From an uncultured Pirellulaceae bacterium (GTDB taxonomy: Bacteria > Planctomycetota > Planctomycetia > Pirellulales > Pirellulaceae), in NCBI GenBank assembly GCA_934278005.1, contig CAKQWG010000007.1, forward strand, positions 1 through 34,797: 34,797 nucleotides of DNA. The letters are read 5' to 3'. Position numbers and translations under genes: made by a program. The notes beneath the pieces are model-generated. The model was not told where the DNA came from. It searched no databases and saw nothing but the letters and a program-made list of their open reading frames with translations. How positions within the stretch are numbered: the stretch's first letter is position 1; each line of letters begins with the position of its first letter. Below are positions 7,804 to 16,511 of this stretch, in pieces.

Positions 7804-8940
7804 ATGATTGCAACCATTTTAGAAAAAGCGGTTTCCGGTCAGCGCATTTCATCTGCCGAAGCGTTGCACTTACTCAAATCGCATCAGCTGACGGCCATTG
7901 GAGCGGCGGCTGACCAGGTGACTCGGCGTCTGCATCCAGAACCGTTCCGCACGTATAACATCGATCGAAATATAAATTACACGAACATCTGCACGGCAGT
8001 CTGTGACTTCTGCGCTTTTTATCGATCGCCCAAGAGCGAAGAAGGCTATGTGTTGCCGCGCGCGGAGCTACTCCAGAAGGTCGCTGAAACAGTGGCCCTG
8101 GGTGGCAATCAGATTCTCATGCAGGGCGGTCTGCATCCGAAATTTGGGCTCGAGTGGTACGAAGAGCTGCTGTCGGACATCAAGCGAGATTTCCCACAGG
8201 TCAACATCCATGGCTTTAGCCCGCCGGAGATCCATCACTTTACCAAGGTCAATCATCTGCCGCTGCGAGATGTGCTCAAGCGACTTAAACAGGCCGGCTT
8301 AGGGAGCTTGCCCGGCGGTGGAGCTGAGATCTTGGTCGATCGTGTTCGCGACGAGATCACGCGCGGTAAAGTTATGACTGACGACTGGCTCAACGTCATG
8401 CGCGTGTGGCATGAACTCGGCGGTATCAGTTCGGCTACCATGATGTTCGGACATGTCGAAACCTTAGAGGAGCGCGTCGAGCACTTGCAGCGTCTGCGAG
8501 ATTTGCAGGACGAAACTCACGGATTCACCGCCTTTATCTGCTGGACTTTTCAACCCGAGCACACGCAGCTGTCTCACTTGAGCCCCAAGGGGGCCTATGA
8601 ATATCTGCACATGCAGGCCGTGGCCCGCCTGTTCCTGGACAATATTCCGAATATTCAGAGCAGCTGGGTTACTCAGGGGCTGAAAATTGGTCAGCTGGCC
8701 ATGCTCTACGGCGCCAACGACATGGGGAGCCTAATGATCGAAGAAAACGTAGTGGCTGAAGCTGGCACCGTACACTTTTTGACACTCGATCAAATTCGAG
8801 ATGCCATTGTGGAACTTGGCTTTGAACCGCGACAGCGCGACGTATTTTACGAATTGGTCGATCCAGAGTTGGAACAGTTCGCAGTCGCTGCCAATCGCAC
8901 CAAAAAGTCGCAACTGCCGTCATTACCGGTAGTCGTATAG
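7804..8940 (+). CDS. mqnC: Cyclic dehypoxanthinyl futalosine synthase (radical SAM)
   Basis: A radical SAM enzyme that cyclises dehypoxanthine futalosine in menaquinone synthesis. The 378-aa product carries the Cys-x3-Cys-x2-Cys cluster motif in NYTNICTAVCDFCAFYR, followed by GGNQILMQGGLHP, HGFSPPEIHHF, LPGGGAEILVDRVR and the C-terminal LIEENVVAEAG motif. The FCAFYR ending and MQGGLHP stretch fit MqnC better than MqnE, the aminofutalosine synthase. It is 17 bp downstream of mqnA. This supports a naphthoquinone-based respiratory chain built by the futalosine route. A weak hairpin lies 10 bp after the stop. Confidence 0.93.
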   Translation: MIATILEKAVSGQRISSAEALHLLKSHQLTAIGAAADQVTRRLHPEPFRTYNIDRNINYTNICTAVCDFCAFYRSPKSEEGYVLPRAELLQKVAETVALGGNQILMQGGLHPKFGLEWYEELLSDIKRDFPQVNIHGFSPPEIHHFTKVNHLPLRDVLKRLKQAGLGSLPGGGAEILVDRVRDEITRGKVMTDDWLNVMRVWHELGGISSATMMFGHVETLEERVEHLQRLRDLQDETHGFTAFICWTFQPEHTQLSHLSPKGAYEYLHMQAVARLFLDNIPNIQSSWVTQGLKIGQLAMLYGANDMGSLMIEENVVAEAGTVHFLTLDQIRDAIVELGFEPRQRDVFYELVDPELEQFAVAANRTKKSQLPSLPVVV

Positions 8941-8949
8941 CCGGCCGCA

Positions 8950-8969
8950 TTCGCCCTTGGCTGGGCGAA
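8950..8969 (+). terminator. Candidate terminator after mqnC
   Basis: TTCGCCC (8950-8956) pairs perfectly with GGGCGAA (8963-8969) around a 6-nt loop, 10 bp after the mqnC stop. No T-run follows, so intrinsic termination is uncertain. Confidence 0.4.
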
Positions 8970-9059
8970 CTGTTACAATAGCGGCACCACTTGAGCTAGA
9001 CTGTAGTTTCTCAATCACCGGTACAACCTGTGTCTGGCTGATGTGCCGCTGCTTTCGCG

Positions 9060-9087
9060 TTGCAAAACACGGCATTAACCGTACTTA
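9060..9087 (+). promoter_or_regulatory. Candidate promoter of the di-heme peroxidase gene
   Basis: TTGCAA (9060-9065) and TACTTA (9082-9087) are separated by 16 bp in an AT-rich stretch about 40 bp before the start codon. The resemblance to a housekeeping-sigma promoter is moderate only. Confidence 0.3.
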
Positions 9088-9125
9088 AAATAAACTGACA
9101 TAAATTATCATTCAGGAGACTAATC

Positions 9126-10400
9126 TTGAGGCCCTACGCCGTTACTGATTCCTATCGCAGAGTTTCCTATCGCATAGCAAAGTTCGCAGCAATAGCTTGC
9201 TTAGTGATTCTGGCTGGCACGCGAGACTCGTACGCAGAGGCTGTGGTGCTGGGAACGGACGAATTGACTGTCGGCATTCCTGGTGATGGACCACTGACGC
9301 TAGAGCAAGCCACCAAGTGGTTCAGCGACCCTAATAATCACAAGCCGCTCGAGATCGAGCTGCCTTCGAACTTGGCGGCCGGCAGCAGCGCGATCTACAT
9401 TCCCGAAGATAATCCGCTGACTCGCGGCAAAGTCGAACTGGGGCGGCAGCTGTATTTTGAGCCGCGCTTGAGCATGAACGCTGAAGTTAGCTGCGCCGAC
9501 TGTCACCATCCAGACAGCGGTTGGGCCAAAGAAACGCAGTTCGGCGTCGGGGTCGGAGGACAGACAGGCAACCGCAATTCGCCCACCACGTTCAACCGAA
9601 TCCTCAGCCGCGAGCAATTTTGGGATGGCCGCGCCGCTACACTCGAAGAACAGGCTGTCGGTCCCATAGCCAATCCCATCGAAATGGCGTTCACTCACGA
9701 AATGGCCGTTGAATTTGTATCGAACAATCCCATCTATCGCATGGAATTTGAGCAAACCTTCGGACGTGCACCGACTATTGACGATATCGGCCGCGCTATG
9801 GCCGCTTTTGAGCGCGTTGTTGTGACTGGCCCGGCCGCCTATGATGCGCGAGAGGAGCTAAATAAGTTTAAACAAGCCTTTGCCGAAGACTTGGAAGATC
9901 TAGAGGCGTTTAAAGAAGACGACCCCGAACTGTATGCGCGGTACAAGGCCGCTGAAGACGCCGCCAAGGCAAACCCAATGTCCGAATCGGCAGTTCGTGG
10001 TCAGAAGCTCTTTTTCAGCGCCGAGGCTAACTGTGCGGCCTGCCATGTAGGGGTCAACTTCACAGATGAAAAGTATCATAACATAGGTGTTGGGATGGAA
10101 GCCGACGAGCCGGACCTGGGACGCTTTGTTGTCACGGGCGATGAAAAAGACAAAGGTGCTTTCAAGACACCCAGCCTACGAAACATTGCACAGACCAAGC
10201 CCTATATGCACGATGGCAGTCAAAAGACGCTGCGCGAGGTCGTGGACTGGTACGCTAAAGGAGGACATCCGAATCCCTATTTAAGCGATAAGATCCACAA
10301 GTTTGAAGCCAGCGAACAAGACCGCGAGGACCTAGTCGCATTCATGGAAGCCCTGACGGGAGAGTTTCCTGCAATTGAAGAAGGTCGCTTGCCCAAATAG
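9126..10400 (+). CDS. Di-heme cytochrome c peroxidase (MauG/CcpA family), exported
   Basis: A 424-aa exported protein predicted to reduce hydrogen peroxide with electrons from cytochrome c or, as in MauG relatives, to oxidise another substrate. Residues about 20-38 form a signal peptide ending near DSYAEA. Two c-type heme motifs are visible: CADCH at 123-127 and CAACH at 303-307. The likely axial methionine of the C-terminal heme is Met361 in KPYMHDGS. The segment GVGVGGQTGNRNSPTTFN and QFWDGRA are family-typical. A highly charged stretch (about 243-285, rich in Glu/Asp/Lys) links the two heme domains. The start is TTG at 9126, chosen because AGGAG sits at ideal spacing upstream and no ATG fits. 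Its physiological partner is unknown. Confidence 0.92.
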   Translation: MRPYAVTDSYRRVSYRIAKFAAIACLVILAGTRDSYAEAVVLGTDELTVGIPGDGPLTLEQATKWFSDPNNHKPLEIELPSNLAAGSSAIYIPEDNPLTRGKVELGRQLYFEPRLSMNAEVSCADCHHPDSGWAKETQFGVGVGGQTGNRNSPTTFNRILSREQFWDGRAATLEEQAVGPIANPIEMAFTHEMAVEFVSNNPIYRMEFEQTFGRAPTIDDIGRAMAAFERVVVTGPAAYDAREELNKFKQAFAEDLEDLEAFKEDDPELYARYKAAEDAAKANPMSESAVRGQKLFFSAEANCAACHVGVNFTDEKYHNIGVGMEADEPDLGRFVVTGDEKDKGAFKTPSLRNIAQTKPYMHDGSQKTLREVVDWYAKGGHPNPYLSDKIHKFEASEQDREDLVAFMEALTGEFPAIEEGRLPK

Positions 10401-10415
10401 CGAAGAATTTAGGCT

Positions 10416-10436
10416 TGGGGTCGCTAGTGGACCCCA
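10416..10436 (+). terminator. Hairpin after the peroxidase gene
   Basis: TGGGGTC (10416-10422) pairs with GACCCCA (10430-10436) around a 7-nt loop, 16 bp after the stop. No T-run follows. Confidence 0.45.
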
Positions 10437-10547
10437 TCAGACTGAAAAAGAACTAGCTGTCGATGGGCCACCTGCGCGGTAACAGCGTGGGTGGACATCC
10501 GCATGTTGTTACTGCTTTACCTCACTTGCCCCGATTGGTTGAAACCC

Positions 10548-11702
10548 ATGAACGCTCGCTCAATTGTGATTTGTTCGATCGCTGTCTTGACCTGTACTTG
10601 CGCAAACATTGCGTTGCGTGTCGCACATGCTCAACAGGCTGATACGGCCGTACCGGCCGCCGCAGCAAGCTCGGCCGCCGATCAGAGTGCGTTGCACCAG
10701 AAGCTGATCGATCGCAGCGTAGAGTACCTGCGTCAGCGTGGTCAAGCCGACGATGGGTCGTTCTCTGCCGCAAGCGGAATTGGACCGACGGGAGTTGTGC
10801 TGTCAGGCTTGCTGGCGGCCGGGGTCAACCCGAACGATCCGATGGTAGCTAAAGGGCTTGCCTTCTTAGAGCAGCACGTCCAAAAGGACGGAGGCATCTA
10901 CCGTGCGGATTCCTCTCACAGAAACTACGACACATGCATTGCAATGGTCGTATTCGCGCAGGCCAATAAGGACAAATATCAGACTGTCGTCAATCGCGCT
11001 GAGGCTTTTGTCAAAGGCATTCAGTGGGATGAAGACGAGGGCAAGGAGCCTAGCGATATGTTTTATGGCGGCGCGGGCTACGGATCGCATTCGCGTCCTG
11101 ACTTATCCAATACGGCTTTTCTAATCGATGCGCTCAAATCGGTGGGCAACCCAGAGGAGGACGAAGCGATTCAGAAAGCCTTGATCTTCGTCTCGCGCTG
11201 TCAAAATCTGGAGTCGCCGGATAACAATTCCCCATTTGCCGCCAAGATTGGCGATGGCGGGTTCTACTATACCGTCGCCGACGGTGGAGAGAGCAAGGCG
11301 GGAACAGAGCCCAACGGAGGGCTGCGGAGCTACGGATCGATGACTTACGCCGGCCTAAAAAGCATGATCTACGCCGGTCTCAGCCACGATGATCCGCGAG
11401 TGAAAGCGGCTGTGTCATTCCTGCGCAAACATTACACGTTGGCAGACAACCCGGGCGTTGGACAACAGGGATTGTTCTACTATTATCAAACGATGGCCAA
11501 AGCCTTAGATGCGTTGGGAGAAGCCCAGTTTGCTGACGACAGCGGCACGCTCCACGACTGGAAACGCGAGTTGATCGTCAAGCTCTCCGAACTGCAACAG
11601 CCCGACGGTAGCTGGGTCAATCCAACTACGCGGTGGATGGAAGGCGATCCAAATTTGGTCAGCGGCTATGCACTGATGGCTTTGGCGCACTGCCGACCTT
11701 AG
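10548..11702 (+). CDS. Secreted prenyltransferase/squalene-cyclase-repeat (alpha-toroid) protein
   Basis: A 384-aa protein with signal peptide MNARSIVICSIAVLTCTCA and a likely cut after AHA. The mature part consists of helical repeats of the prenyltransferase/squalene-oxidase toroid type, seen as recurring DGSF, DGGIY, DGGFYYT and PDGSW turns spaced along LxxALKSVGN-like helices. Enzymatic residues of squalene cyclases (a DxDD motif) are not visible, so it may be structural or bind a ligand. I prefer the ATG at 10548, since it puts the signal peptide at the N-terminus. A GTG at 10491 would add 19 residues. Neither has a strong ribosome site. It follows the di-heme peroxidase by 147 bp with a hairpin between. 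No function can be assigned. Confidence 0.8.
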   Translation: MNARSIVICSIAVLTCTCANIALRVAHAQQADTAVPAAAASSAADQSALHQKLIDRSVEYLRQRGQADDGSFSAASGIGPTGVVLSGLLAAGVNPNDPMVAKGLAFLEQHVQKDGGIYRADSSHRNYDTCIAMVVFAQANKDKYQTVVNRAEAFVKGIQWDEDEGKEPSDMFYGGAGYGSHSRPDLSNTAFLIDALKSVGNPEEDEAIQKALIFVSRCQNLESPDNNSPFAAKIGDGGFYYTVADGGESKAGTEPNGGLRSYGSMTYAGLKSMIYAGLSHDDPRVKAAVSFLRKHYTLADNPGVGQQGLFYYYQTMAKALDALGEAQFADDSGTLHDWKRELIVKLSELQQPDGSWVNPTTRWMEGDPNLVSGYALMALAHCRP

Positions 11703-12109
11703 CGGTGAAAACGCCCCTGTCTTCCAATGTGTCGCGCAATGTCTTGCTAATCGGGATTTTCGTTCCAACGGTTAAAGGCAAGGCGAGCGGGTACGCGGCG
11801 CGTGTACCGCTCGAGTTGGAACAGCCAACCGGAATCGCTTGCCAGAACAGCCAGCCCGAAAAGCTTGCCGAGTCGCTCGGCGCTGAGTATTTGGCGTAAC
11901 TCCCGCGCGATATTCTAAAACGTACTGCGGCTGATCGTTTCGTGTCCAGCGGCCTGCGAGCGAGCGTCGATAGCTTTACTTCGCGTACACCTTGGACGGA
12001 TCCTGGTCTAGGTTCGCTTTCGCGTTTGGCTGGGCATGGCTGCTCGAGCAACCAGCGCATGGACGAAGTGCAGCTATCTCAACTGCACAAGAGACAGGAT
12101 CATTGGCTT
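11703..12109. other. Intergenic stretch, no gene seen
   Basis: A 407-bp stretch between the toroid protein and the DNase I-like protein. A GTG at 11942 could extend the downstream reading frame by 56 codons, but that extension lacks a ribosome site and would push the membrane anchor inside the protein. A minus-strand frame (11659-12060) is low-complexity and unsupported. I see no repeat or hairpin of note. Confidence 0.4.
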
Positions 12110-13537
12110 ATGTTCGGAATTCGCAGACGTTGGCACGTGCTGACTGCCGCTGGTGGGGTGTTGCTATACATCATCTCAAACTACCAGATTTCCGGTCTGG
12201 AACATCTGCATCTGCGCGCGGTCAATTCGGCGGACGACGCGCCCTCTTCGTCGTCCCCTGGTTCACCCGCGGCGTGGTCCGACGGAGGCCTGGGCATCGA
12301 TATGACGCAGTTCGGCATTCAGACCTCCCCCAGTCAGTTTGGCGGCCAAGACTTTGGGCTCAATTCCTACGCGTCAAGCACCGCACAGCCATCGCCTGCC
12401 TGGTCAAATGCATTGAGTTTGGGAGAGAAGCTAGCGCTGCTGCAGGGCAAGCTTGCGCCGCCGCCTAGCAGTCGCTCGGCGGGTGCAGGCGGCGCGCCTG
12501 GCTTCTCGGCTTCCAGCCCCATCCCTGCACCGCAGGATTTGATGGGCTTTGGATCTGCTGGTGCTGTGGGCGGAACGCTCAACTTCGCATCGTCCCCGAC
12601 TGATCCGCATCGTATTGAGCCAGTGGCTGGAGAGCCGATGAGGCCGGGCACGATGACCGGGCTGGGAGGCCGCGATCGAGATATGCTGCCGAGCAATTTC
12701 GCTGCCGGTCTGCCGGGCCAGTCGGCTTCGTCCGGCGGACTCGCTATTCGCATCGCATCGTTCTACGTTCCAACGCTGGGGCCAACGATGCTCAGCCGCC
12801 CACATGCCATACAGATTCTAGTGAGCATCTTGACTCAGTACGACGTCGTGGCGCTGCAAGGCATCCACAGTTCGCGCGATGACATTCTGCCCATGCTGAT
12901 CGACCAACTCAATCAGTCGGGCCGCAAGTACGATTACTTGATCGGGCCACGCGTTGGTCGGACCGCCCCGCATCAGCAGTTTGCCTATGTGTTTGACACA
13001 GCCAAACTGGAGACGGATCGCTATGCACTCTACAGTGTCGAAGATCCTGAGGACTTAATGAATCGCGAGCCGCTAGTTGCATGGTTCCGCTGCAAGGGCG
13101 TCGCAGCCCGCGACGCCTTTACTTTTTCATTGGTCAATGTTTTGATTGATCCCAGCGCGGCTGGTGCCGAGCGAGCGCTGCTGCCAGGTTTGATTGCAGC
13201 CATAGAAAAGGATGGCCGACAAGAGGACGACTGGATCTTGCTGGGCAATTTCGCGGGCGGGAATTCCGAACTGTCTATGCTCACCGCACACGCAGTCCGT
13301 TTTGCGATTACCGATATGCCAACCGATGTAGCCGGAACGCAGATGTTCGACACTCTGTTATTTTCGTCGCGGTCAACCAGCGAATTCACGGGACGCGCAG
13401 GCGTATTTGACTTCTTGCGCAAACACAACCTGTCACTGGAGCGGGCCTTGGAGATCAGCCCGCATATGCCAGTTTGGGCCGAGTTCTCCTGCTTGGAGGG
13501 CTCCCAGCCCGGTCGCATCGCACCGCTGGTACAGTAG
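12110..13537 (+). CDS. Membrane-anchored DNase I-like (EEP-fold) protein lacking catalytic residues
   Basis: A 475-aa protein. The start ATG at 12110 gives a signal-anchor (residues about 9-24, LTAAGGVLLYIIS). A long Ser/Pro/Gly/Ala-rich linker (about 40-205) follows, then an endonuclease/exonuclease/phosphatase fold (about 210-462). Fold landmarks are clear: IRIASFYVPTLG, YDVVALQGIHS, YDYLIGPRVGRT, FAYVFDTAKLE, EPLVAWFRCKG, WILLGNFAGGN and SPHMPVWAEF. Key positions are changed. The usual Asn of the first motif is Tyr219, the metal-binding Glu of the QE motif is Gly251, the His of the NxH motif is Leu345, GDxN reads GNFA (Asn380, Ala382), and SDH reads SPH. Only His452 remains. It is therefore probably not a nuclease or phosphatase but a binding or scaffold protein outside the cytoplasmic membrane. 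The ligand is unknown. Confidence 0.8.
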   Translation: MFGIRRRWHVLTAAGGVLLYIISNYQISGLEHLHLRAVNSADDAPSSSSPGSPAAWSDGGLGIDMTQFGIQTSPSQFGGQDFGLNSYASSTAQPSPAWSNALSLGEKLALLQGKLAPPPSSRSAGAGGAPGFSASSPIPAPQDLMGFGSAGAVGGTLNFASSPTDPHRIEPVAGEPMRPGTMTGLGGRDRDMLPSNFAAGLPGQSASSGGLAIRIASFYVPTLGPTMLSRPHAIQILVSILTQYDVVALQGIHSSRDDILPMLIDQLNQSGRKYDYLIGPRVGRTAPHQQFAYVFDTAKLETDRYALYSVEDPEDLMNREPLVAWFRCKGVAARDAFTFSLVNVLIDPSAAGAERALLPGLIAAIEKDGRQEDDWILLGNFAGGNSELSMLTAHAVRFAITDMPTDVAGTQMFDTLLFSSRSTSEFTGRAGVFDFLRKHNLSLERALEISPHMPVWAEFSCLEGSQPGRIAPLVQ

Positions 13538-13710
13538 ACAAACGCTGCGTAAGACCTATAACTGGTCAACTCTACACTGTTGCATATCTGCAACCTACGC
13601 AATTCGCCGAAGCTGCACAGGGCAATCCTGACAGCTGGTCGTGCAATTTAAGGCGTGGCGATCTGCGTAGCATTCCCGAATGGCATCTAGGATCCAACGG
13701 AGCGTCAACC

Positions 13711-14862
13711 TTGAAATCTACACTATTCCAGATCATCACCCTTATCGCAGGCGTGGCCTCTATGACTGTCGTTAGTGAATCAGCACAATCCGCCGAGTTG
13801 ACCGTCTGGCTGGGCACAAGTTCGGCTCAACCAAGCCAGGGGATCTACCAGTGCACGCTTGATAGCCAGACTGGCAAACTCTCGCAGTCGCGCTTGGTAG
13901 CGCCAATCACTGGGCCCGGATTTCTTGCACTGCATCCAAAACTGGATGTACTGTATGCCGTCGGTGGACTCGATGGCAAACCATCGGTAGTCGCTTACAA
14001 AATCGTTCGTGGCGACGGCCAGCCGCAGCTGGAATTGTCAGGTTCTCTGGAGATCGGCGACGGTGGTGCTACGCATGTCTCGGTCGACGCGACAGGGCGC
14101 ACGCTGATAACCGCCCAGTACGGTGGTGGCTCGGTGGCTGTGTTCGCGCTGGGTGCCGATGGTTCGCTGCAGAAACGCACCGCACTGATCAAACACGAGG
14201 GTGGCTCGCAGCAGGTCGCCGGACGTCAAGATAACCCACATCCGCACTGGACTGGCTTCTCACCGGACAACCGCTTTGCCTTCGTACCGGATCTGGGCCT
14301 GGACCAGGTGGTAATCTATAAGCACGATCCCGCCACCGCCAGCTTGACCTCGCACGGCGTTGGCCAGGCTCCGCCCGGTGGTGGACCGCGACACATGCGG
14401 TTTCATCCCAATGGTCGATGGATCTACCTGCTGAATGAACTCGATCTGAGCCTCTCGGTCTTCGACTACGATGCGCAAGCCGGCACGATGCACCTCACGC
14501 AGACGATACCCACTGTACCGAAAGATCAGTTGGCCAAGGAGAAGTTTTCTAGCGCGGCCGAGGTTTGCGTGCATCCGTCCGGCAAGTTTGTGTATGCCTC
14601 TAACCGTGGCCACGACAGTGCTACCGCGCTGGCAGTCGATCAGACAAGCGGTAAGCTGCAGGTAATCGAGTGCGAACCTATCCGTGGTGCGGAGCCTCGC
14701 AACATTAATCTGACTCCCCAAGGTGATTGGCTGTTGGCGGCGGGCCAGGACTCGCACACGCTGGCTAGCTTTCAAGTCGATGCCGACACCGGTGAGCTGG
14801 TCTACAGCCGGAGTGTGATCCACACACCGGCTCCGATTTGCGTGTTGTTCGACCGTCCGTAG
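13711..14862 (+). CDS. Exported lactonase-family beta-propeller protein (YbhE/6-phosphogluconolactonase-like)
   Basis: A 383-aa seven-bladed propeller of the lactonase family (Pfam Lactonase type). Motifs are LGTSSAQPSQGIYQCTLD, GPGFLALHPKLDVLYAVGG, HVSVDATGRTLITAQYGGGS, the conserved PHPHWTGFSPDNRFAFVPDLGLDQV, GPRHMRFHPNGRWIYLLNEL, and SSAAEVCVHPSGKFVYASNRGHDS. E. coli YbhE (Pgl) hydrolyses 6-phosphogluconolactone. This copy carries a signal peptide ending near SAQSAE, so it acts outside the cytoplasm and its substrate is more likely an extracellular sugar lactone. I chose TTG at 13711 because GGAG lies 9 nt upstream and it opens directly into the signal peptide. The frame is open further upstream but without family sequence. 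It converges with the oxidoreductase gene, 13 bp away. Confidence 0.88.
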   Translation: MKSTLFQIITLIAGVASMTVVSESAQSAELTVWLGTSSAQPSQGIYQCTLDSQTGKLSQSRLVAPITGPGFLALHPKLDVLYAVGGLDGKPSVVAYKIVRGDGQPQLELSGSLEIGDGGATHVSVDATGRTLITAQYGGGSVAVFALGADGSLQKRTALIKHEGGSQQVAGRQDNPHPHWTGFSPDNRFAFVPDLGLDQVVIYKHDPATASLTSHGVGQAPPGGGPRHMRFHPNGRWIYLLNELDLSLSVFDYDAQAGTMHLTQTIPTVPKDQLAKEKFSSAAEVCVHPSGKFVYASNRGHDSATALAVDQTSGKLQVIECEPIRGAEPRNINLTPQGDWLLAAGQDSHTLASFQVDADTGELVYSRSVIHTPAPICVLFDRP

Positions 14863-14875
14863 CGCTTGGTCAGGT

Positions 14876-16219
14876 TTAACTAAGCGACCAACCCTCGCGC
14901 GGTTTGCGGGAGATGAACGGTGCGGCCGCCGGTTGGTTGGTAGCCTGCATGTTTGCTGCGTCCCACTCCAGAACACCACCAGCGCGAAAGGCCACATTGC
15001 CTAGATGGTTGGCTTCGGTCAGCGGTCCAGCATAATTGAACGGGCTGCCTGTGGGCGAACCTGTGCGGCAGGCGGCCAGCCAGTCTTCGTGATGCCCGGC
15101 GACATCGGGAATAAACGGTGCGGGACGTTTAAAGTCGACAAACTTATCCTCTGGCAGTAGCACGTGCTTGCCGTAGTCGGATAGCAGCATGCCGTCCTCG
15201 CCAACAAACAGCACGCCCGAATCGAATTTTGGAATCGATCCATCATGCCACTGCGGTGGCTTGTACTTGCCTTGGTACCAAGTCAGCTGACACGCCGGCA
15301 GGTCGCCGCGAGCGCCGTATTCGTAAACGGCCTTCATGGAGGCTGGAGCAATTTCGGCGTGCGGCTCAGCCCCATCGGCGGTCACGCGCAGGGGAGAATC
15401 CAGTTGCAGAGCCCAGAAGGGCAAGTCGTTCCAGTGGCTGCCCAAGTCAGACATGGTGCCATTGCCGAAATCCCACCAGCGATACCACCATGGGCCTGGA
15501 AAGTAGACGCTGTGAAAGGGCCGCTCCGGAGCCGGGCCGAGCCACAGGTCCCACTCTAAATACTCCGGAACCGGCATGCTTTCTTTGGGACGCTCGGTAA
15601 CGAAGACCGGATCATGGTACTGCTCGGCGTCCTGCTTGCTCTGCAGTCCCCAGGCCCGACTCACCCACACGTGCGCTTCGCGGACTGGTCCAATCGCGCC
15701 ACTTTGAATCAGCTCGACCACGCGATGGTAGTTATCAGTGGCGTGAATTTGCGTTCCCATTTGAGTGGCCACACCCGCCTGCTCAGCCGCCTGTGTGATT
15801 AAGCGCGTTTCCGCAATATTGTAAGCTAGCGGCTTCTCGCAATAAACGTGTTTGCCCATCTTTAGTGCGGGCAGCGTTGCGCAGGCATGCGTGTGTTCCG
15901 CCACGCTGACGACTACTGCATCGATGTCGTCGGCCTGTTTATACAGCTCGCGAAAGTCGACGTAGGTTCGCGCATTGGAGAACTGCTTGTGAGCTGCAGC
16001 TAGGTTCTGCCGATTGACATCGCACAGCGACACGACTTCGACGTTAGGGTCGCTGGCTACACTGTGCAGGTTGCCTGCCCCGCGTCCGCCGACACCGATA
16101 AACGCGACACGCAGTTTATCGCCGGCCGCCGCGCGGGCTGAACTGTGCACGGCCACCCCGGCCACGGCAGCCAGAGTAGTCGATCGTCTAATAAACGCAC
16201 GCCGGTTGAAACTTGCCAT
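14876..16219 (-). CDS. Tat-exported Gfo/Idh/MocA-family oxidoreductase
   Basis: A 447-aa NAD(P)-dependent sugar or polyol oxidoreductase. The N-terminus carries a twin-arginine signal ([20 protein letters not shown]), so it is folded before export. The Rossmann motif [17 protein letters not shown] lies near residue 38, and the catalytic-lysine motif EKPLAYN is present. A large C-terminal domain follows with [22 protein letters not shown]. The planctomycete-type ending [10 protein letters not shown] is present. I chose the ATG at 16219, which has AGGA 9 nt upstream. The ATG at 16228 overlaps that site. Such genes occur in many copies in Pirellulaceae (family knowledge), and the substrate cannot be read from sequence. 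It faces the lactonase gene, which could act on the lactone such an enzyme makes, but that link is speculative. Confidence 0.92.
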   Translation of the reverse strand: MASFNRRAFIRRSTTLAAVAGVAVHSSARAAAGDKLRVAFIGVGGRGAGNLHSVASDPNVEVVSLCDVNRQNLAAAHKQFSNARTYVDFRELYKQADDIDAVVVSVAEHTHACATLPALKMGKHVYCEKPLAYNIAETRLITQAAEQAGVATQMGTQIHATDNYHRVVELIQSGAIGPVREAHVWVSRAWGLQSKQDAEQYHDPVFVTERPKESMPVPEYLEWDLWLGPAPERPFHSVYFPGPWWYRWWDFGNGTMSDLGSHWNDLPFWALQLDSPLRVTADGAEPHAEIAPASMKAVYEYGARGDLPACQLTWYQGKYKPPQWHDGSIPKFDSGVLFVGEDGMLLSDYGKHVLLPEDKFVDFKRPAPFIPDVAGHHEDWLAACRTGSPTGSPFNYAGPLTEANHLGNVAFRAGGVLEWDAANMQATNQPAAAPFISRKPREGWSLS

Positions 16220-16511
16220 GTGGGTCATTCCTATTTAAAGGTGGTTAGTCGAGGTGTAGTCGCTAAAGCTTACTTGGGGACGTGGAGAGGGCGAGCTTCG
16301 TCGACGCCCTGTTTGTGAAAAAATTGCCGCCAGGCGCGGTCGACAGCGCGCAAGCCTGGCTGCAGGACACAGCCAAGCAGCTCATCTCAGCGGTCCATCT
16401 TAGTCCATCTTAATCGACGAGAGTTGCCTTAGCACCCACCCACAGCGCCCATTGAACGCCTGTCTTATCGGCCAACGGTGAGCAGGCTTGCATGGGCAGT
16501 TTCGCGGACGC
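16220..16511. other. Spacer with one hairpin and a 10-bp tandem duplication
   Basis: A 292-bp stretch between the 3' end of the metal-transport operon and the start of the oxidoreductase gene. GCCAGGC (16329-16335) pairs with GCCTGGC (16354-16360) and could terminate the operon upstream-facing or help fold a leader. GTCCATCTTA is duplicated at 16393-16402 and 16403-16412. No gene is seen. Confidence 0.45.

Noticed and set aside
14260..14997. Minus-strand reading frame (245 codons) opposite the lactonase
   Set aside because: It crosses the gene boundary between lactonase and oxidoreductase, both firmly identified, and its translation is Arg-rich without motifs.
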